64,000 bases of DNA from Bradyrhizobium ottawaense (GTDB lineage: Bacteria > Pseudomonadota > Alphaproteobacteria > Rhizobiales > Xanthobacteraceae), in contig NZ_LT629693.1 of the NCBI RefSeq assembly GCF_900099825.1, forward strand, positions 3,111,001 through 3,175,000. The letters are read 5' to 3'. Within the stretch, counting starts at the first letter, position 1. Each line of letters starts with the position of its first letter. The notes beneath the pieces were generated by a model. That model was not told the DNA's origin. It saw nothing but the letters and a program-made list of their open reading frames with translations, and did not search any database. The position numbers and the translations under genes were made by a program. This document shows positions 62,128-64,000 of the stretch, one piece after another.

Positions 62128-63786
62128 ATGGCTGAGGACACGGACGTAATCGTGGTCGGCGGCGGACTGGCGGGGCTGGTCGCGGCAACCGAGATCGCCG
62201 ACGCCGGCAAACGCGTCATTTTGCTGGACCAGGAAGGCGAGCAGAGCCTCGGCGGCCAGGCGTTCTGGTCGTTTGGCGGGTTGTTCCTGGTCGACAGTCC
62301 CGAACAGCGCCGGCTCGGCATCAAGGATTCCCACGATCTGGCGCTGCAGGACTGGATGGGCACCGCAGGCTTCGATCGCGAGGAAGACCTGTGGCCGAGG
62401 AAGTGGGCCGAAGCCTATGTCGCCTTCGCCGCCGGCGAAAAGCGCGACTGGCTGCGCGCGATGGGCCATCGCATCTTTCCGGTGGTCGGCTGGGCCGAGC
62501 GTGGCGGCTATGACGCCATGGGCCACGGCAATTCGGTACCGCGCTTTCATGTCACCTGGGGCACCGGTCCCGGGATCGTCGAGCCGTTCGAACGCCGCGC
62601 GCGCGAGGCGCAGAAGAGCGGCCGGCTTACTTTCGGGTTCCGTCACCGCGTCGATGCGCTGATCATGACCAACGGCACCGTCGAAGGCGTCAGCGGTGCG
62701 ATCCTCGAACCTGACGCGGTGGAGCGCGGCAAGAGTTCGTCGCGCAAGGTAGTCGGCGATTTCACCCTGCGCGCGCCGGCGGTGATCGTCGCCTCCGGCG
62801 GTATCGGCGGCAATCACGACCTGGTCCGGCAGAACTGGCCCAAACGTCTCGGCGTACCGCCGAAGTTCATGATTTCGGGCGTGCCCGAACATGTCGACGG
62901 CCGCATGATCGGCATCACCGAGGCCGCCGGCGCGCGGCTGATCAACCGCGACCGGATGTGGCATTACGTCGAGGGCATTCGGAACTGGTCACCGATCTGG
63001 CCGCGCCACGGCATCCGCATCCTGCCCGGCCCGTCCTCGATGTGGTTCGACGCCACGGGCAAACGACTGCCCGCGCCGCTGTTTCCCGGCTCCGACACGC
63101 TCGGCCAGCTCGACTACATCATGTCGACCGGCCACGATTATTCCTGGTTCATCCTGACCCAGAGCATCATCAAGAAGGAATTCGCACTCTCCGGCTCCGA
63201 ACAGAATCCGGATCTCACCGGCAAGAGCTGGCGCATGACCATCAAGCGCGCCACCAACAAGGGCGCGCCGGCGCCGGTCGAGGCGTTCAAGCAGCACGGC
63301 GCCGACTTCATCGTGCGCGACAACCTCGCCGACCTCGTCAGCGCCATGAACGCGCTGTCGGGCGACAACCTGCTGCAGCATGACCAGATCAAGGCGCAGA
63401 TCGAGGCGCGCGACCGCGAGATGACGAATCCCTATGTGAAAGACGCGCAGGTGATGAACATCCACAATGCGCGCCGCTACATCGGCGACAAACTGATCCG
63501 CACCGCCAAGCCGCACCGGATCCTCGATCCCGAGCACGGACCGCTGATCGCGGTCAAACTCAACATCCTGACCCGCAAGACGCTGGGCGGCTTCGAGACC
63601 GATCTCTCTTCGCGCGTGTTCGGCAATAACGGCCAGATCATCAAGGGGCTCTACGCCGCGGGCGAAGCCGCCGGCTTCGGCGGCGGCGGTGTGCACGGCT
63701 ATCGCTCGCTGGAAGGCACATTTCTCGGCGGCTGCCTGTTCTCCGGCCGCAATGCCGGGCGCGCGGCGGCAAAGGCGGCGTCTTGA
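62128..63786 (+). CDS. FAD-dependent oxidoreductase (KSTD/fumarate-reductase-like)
   Basis: A 552-residue flavoprotein. The FAD-binding motif is VIVVGGGLAGLVAATEIADAG at the N-terminus, with LGGQAFWSFGGLFLVDSPEQ close after; VIVASGGIGGNHDLV and LYAAGEAAGFGGGGVHGYRSLEG near the end are typical of the 3-ketosteroid dehydrogenase / fumarate reductase flavoprotein superfamily. Substrate is unknown. The start at 62128 has GGGGGAGG five bases upstream; an ATG 15 bases earlier lies in that signal. A RidA gene follows 80 bases downstream. Confidence 0.9.
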   Translation: MAEDTDVIVVGGGLAGLVAATEIADAGKRVILLDQEGEQSLGGQAFWSFGGLFLVDSPEQRRLGIKDSHDLALQDWMGTAGFDREEDLWPRKWAEAYVAFAAGEKRDWLRAMGHRIFPVVGWAERGGYDAMGHGNSVPRFHVTWGTGPGIVEPFERRAREAQKSGRLTFGFRHRVDALIMTNGTVEGVSGAILEPDAVERGKSSSRKVVGDFTLRAPAVIVASGGIGGNHDLVRQNWPKRLGVPPKFMISGVPEHVDGRMIGITEAAGARLINRDRMWHYVEGIRNWSPIWPRHGIRILPGPSSMWFDATGKRLPAPLFPGSDTLGQLDYIMSTGHDYSWFILTQSIIKKEFALSGSEQNPDLTGKSWRMTIKRATNKGAPAPVEAFKQHGADFIVRDNLADLVSAMNALSGDNLLQHDQIKAQIEARDREMTNPYVKDAQVMNIHNARRYIGDKLIRTAKPHRILDPEHGPLIAVKLNILTRKTLGGFETDLSSRVFGNNGQIIKGLYAAGEAAGFGGGGVHGYRSLEGTFLGGCLFSGRNAGRAAAKAAS

Positions 63787-63866
63787 AGCCGGGATCGTGC
63801 AATAACGCAGTGGCGCGTGGCGCATCGGCGCGCTAAGTAACCGGCCTCACAGATCAGGAGAGCAGT

Positions 63867-64000
63867 ATGACCATCCAGCGTTTCGAAGTCGGACCTCGCA
63901 TGAGCCAGGTCGTCGTTCACGGCAACACCGTCTATCTCGCGGGCGTCGTCGCCGGCAAGGCGGCCGGGAAAAGCGTGACCGAGCAAACGCAGGACGTGCT
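63867..64000 (+). CDS. RidA-family protein, truncated by window end
   Basis: First 44 codons of a RidA/YjgF protein: it begins MTIQRFEVGPRMSQVV, then VHGNTVYLAGVVAG. Such proteins hydrolyse reactive enamine/imine intermediates. AGGAGAGCAG precedes the start. The rest is beyond the window. Confidence 0.88.
   Translation, partial: MTIQRFEVGPRMSQVVVHGNTVYLAGVVAGKAAGKSVTEQTQDV

Overview
The window is a high-GC alphaproteobacterial chromosome segment, almost certainly Bradyrhizobium or a close relative in the Nitrobacteraceae. The grounds are the coxB-coxA-ctaB-coxF-ctaG-coxC-DUF983-surf1 order, a class I lysyl-tRNA synthetase, a Bradyrhizobium-type uracil-DNA glycosylase, many palindromic intergenic repeats of the kind seen in that genus, and candidate promoters of the form GGAAC-N16-(C/G)GTT that match the alphaproteobacterial general-stress sigma factor EcfG. 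I found no rRNA, tRNA, CRISPR array, phage or insertion sequence.

Layout. 1-2.4 kb: an M16 peptidase (cut by the window edge) and threonine synthase, translationally coupled. 2.4-10.7 kb: an accessory stretch of small secreted or membrane proteins, several behind candidate EcfG promoters, a divergent NarL-type response regulator and histidine kinase, a SnoaL-like protein, and an aldo/keto reductase-cupin pair facing a LysR regulator. 10.8-17.4 kb: the aa3-type cytochrome c oxidase operon with its assembly factors. 18-24.3 kb: IalB-like protein, TldD, signal peptidase I, small enzymes, a PAN-domain protein and glutamate-cysteine ligase. 24.4-25.7 kb: a MarR regulator divergent from a glutathione S-transferase across a paired palindromic operator. 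25.9-31.3 kb: a beta-oxidation operon (acyl-CoA dehydrogenase, thiolase, FadJ-like). 31.5-32.6 kb: an NTF2-like protein divergent from a PadR regulator. 32.9-39.1 kb: a PodJ-like polarity protein, a ClpP-fold periplasmic protein and a TauE/TIGR02186 pair. 39.2-42.6 kb: an atypical NRAMP transporter and an EamA/LysR pair. 42.6-51.5 kb: the complete ligase-associated DNA repair set (metallophosphoesterase, Lhr-type helicase, metallo-beta-lactamase exonuclease, ATP-dependent ligase), split into two divergent blocks by a substrate-binding protein and a methyltransferase. 51.6-64 kb: housekeeping genes and scattered enzymes, including MATE, PyrD, an S24 peptidase-regulator, a uracil-DNA glycosylase, class I LysRS, a SCO1-type copper chaperone, an FAD oxidoreductase and the start of a RidA protein.

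The most notable points are: (1) the DNA ligase gene carries a copy of a GC-rich palindromic intergenic repeat read in frame as about 48 extra residues, and the partner helicase has a shorter segment of similar character; (2) a set of candidate EcfG promoters, three of them around tiny uncharacterised proteins including a 26-residue membrane peptide and a fourth in front of the NRAMP gene; (3) the uracil-DNA glycosylase and the NRAMP transporter both lack canonical active-site or metal-site residues of their families.
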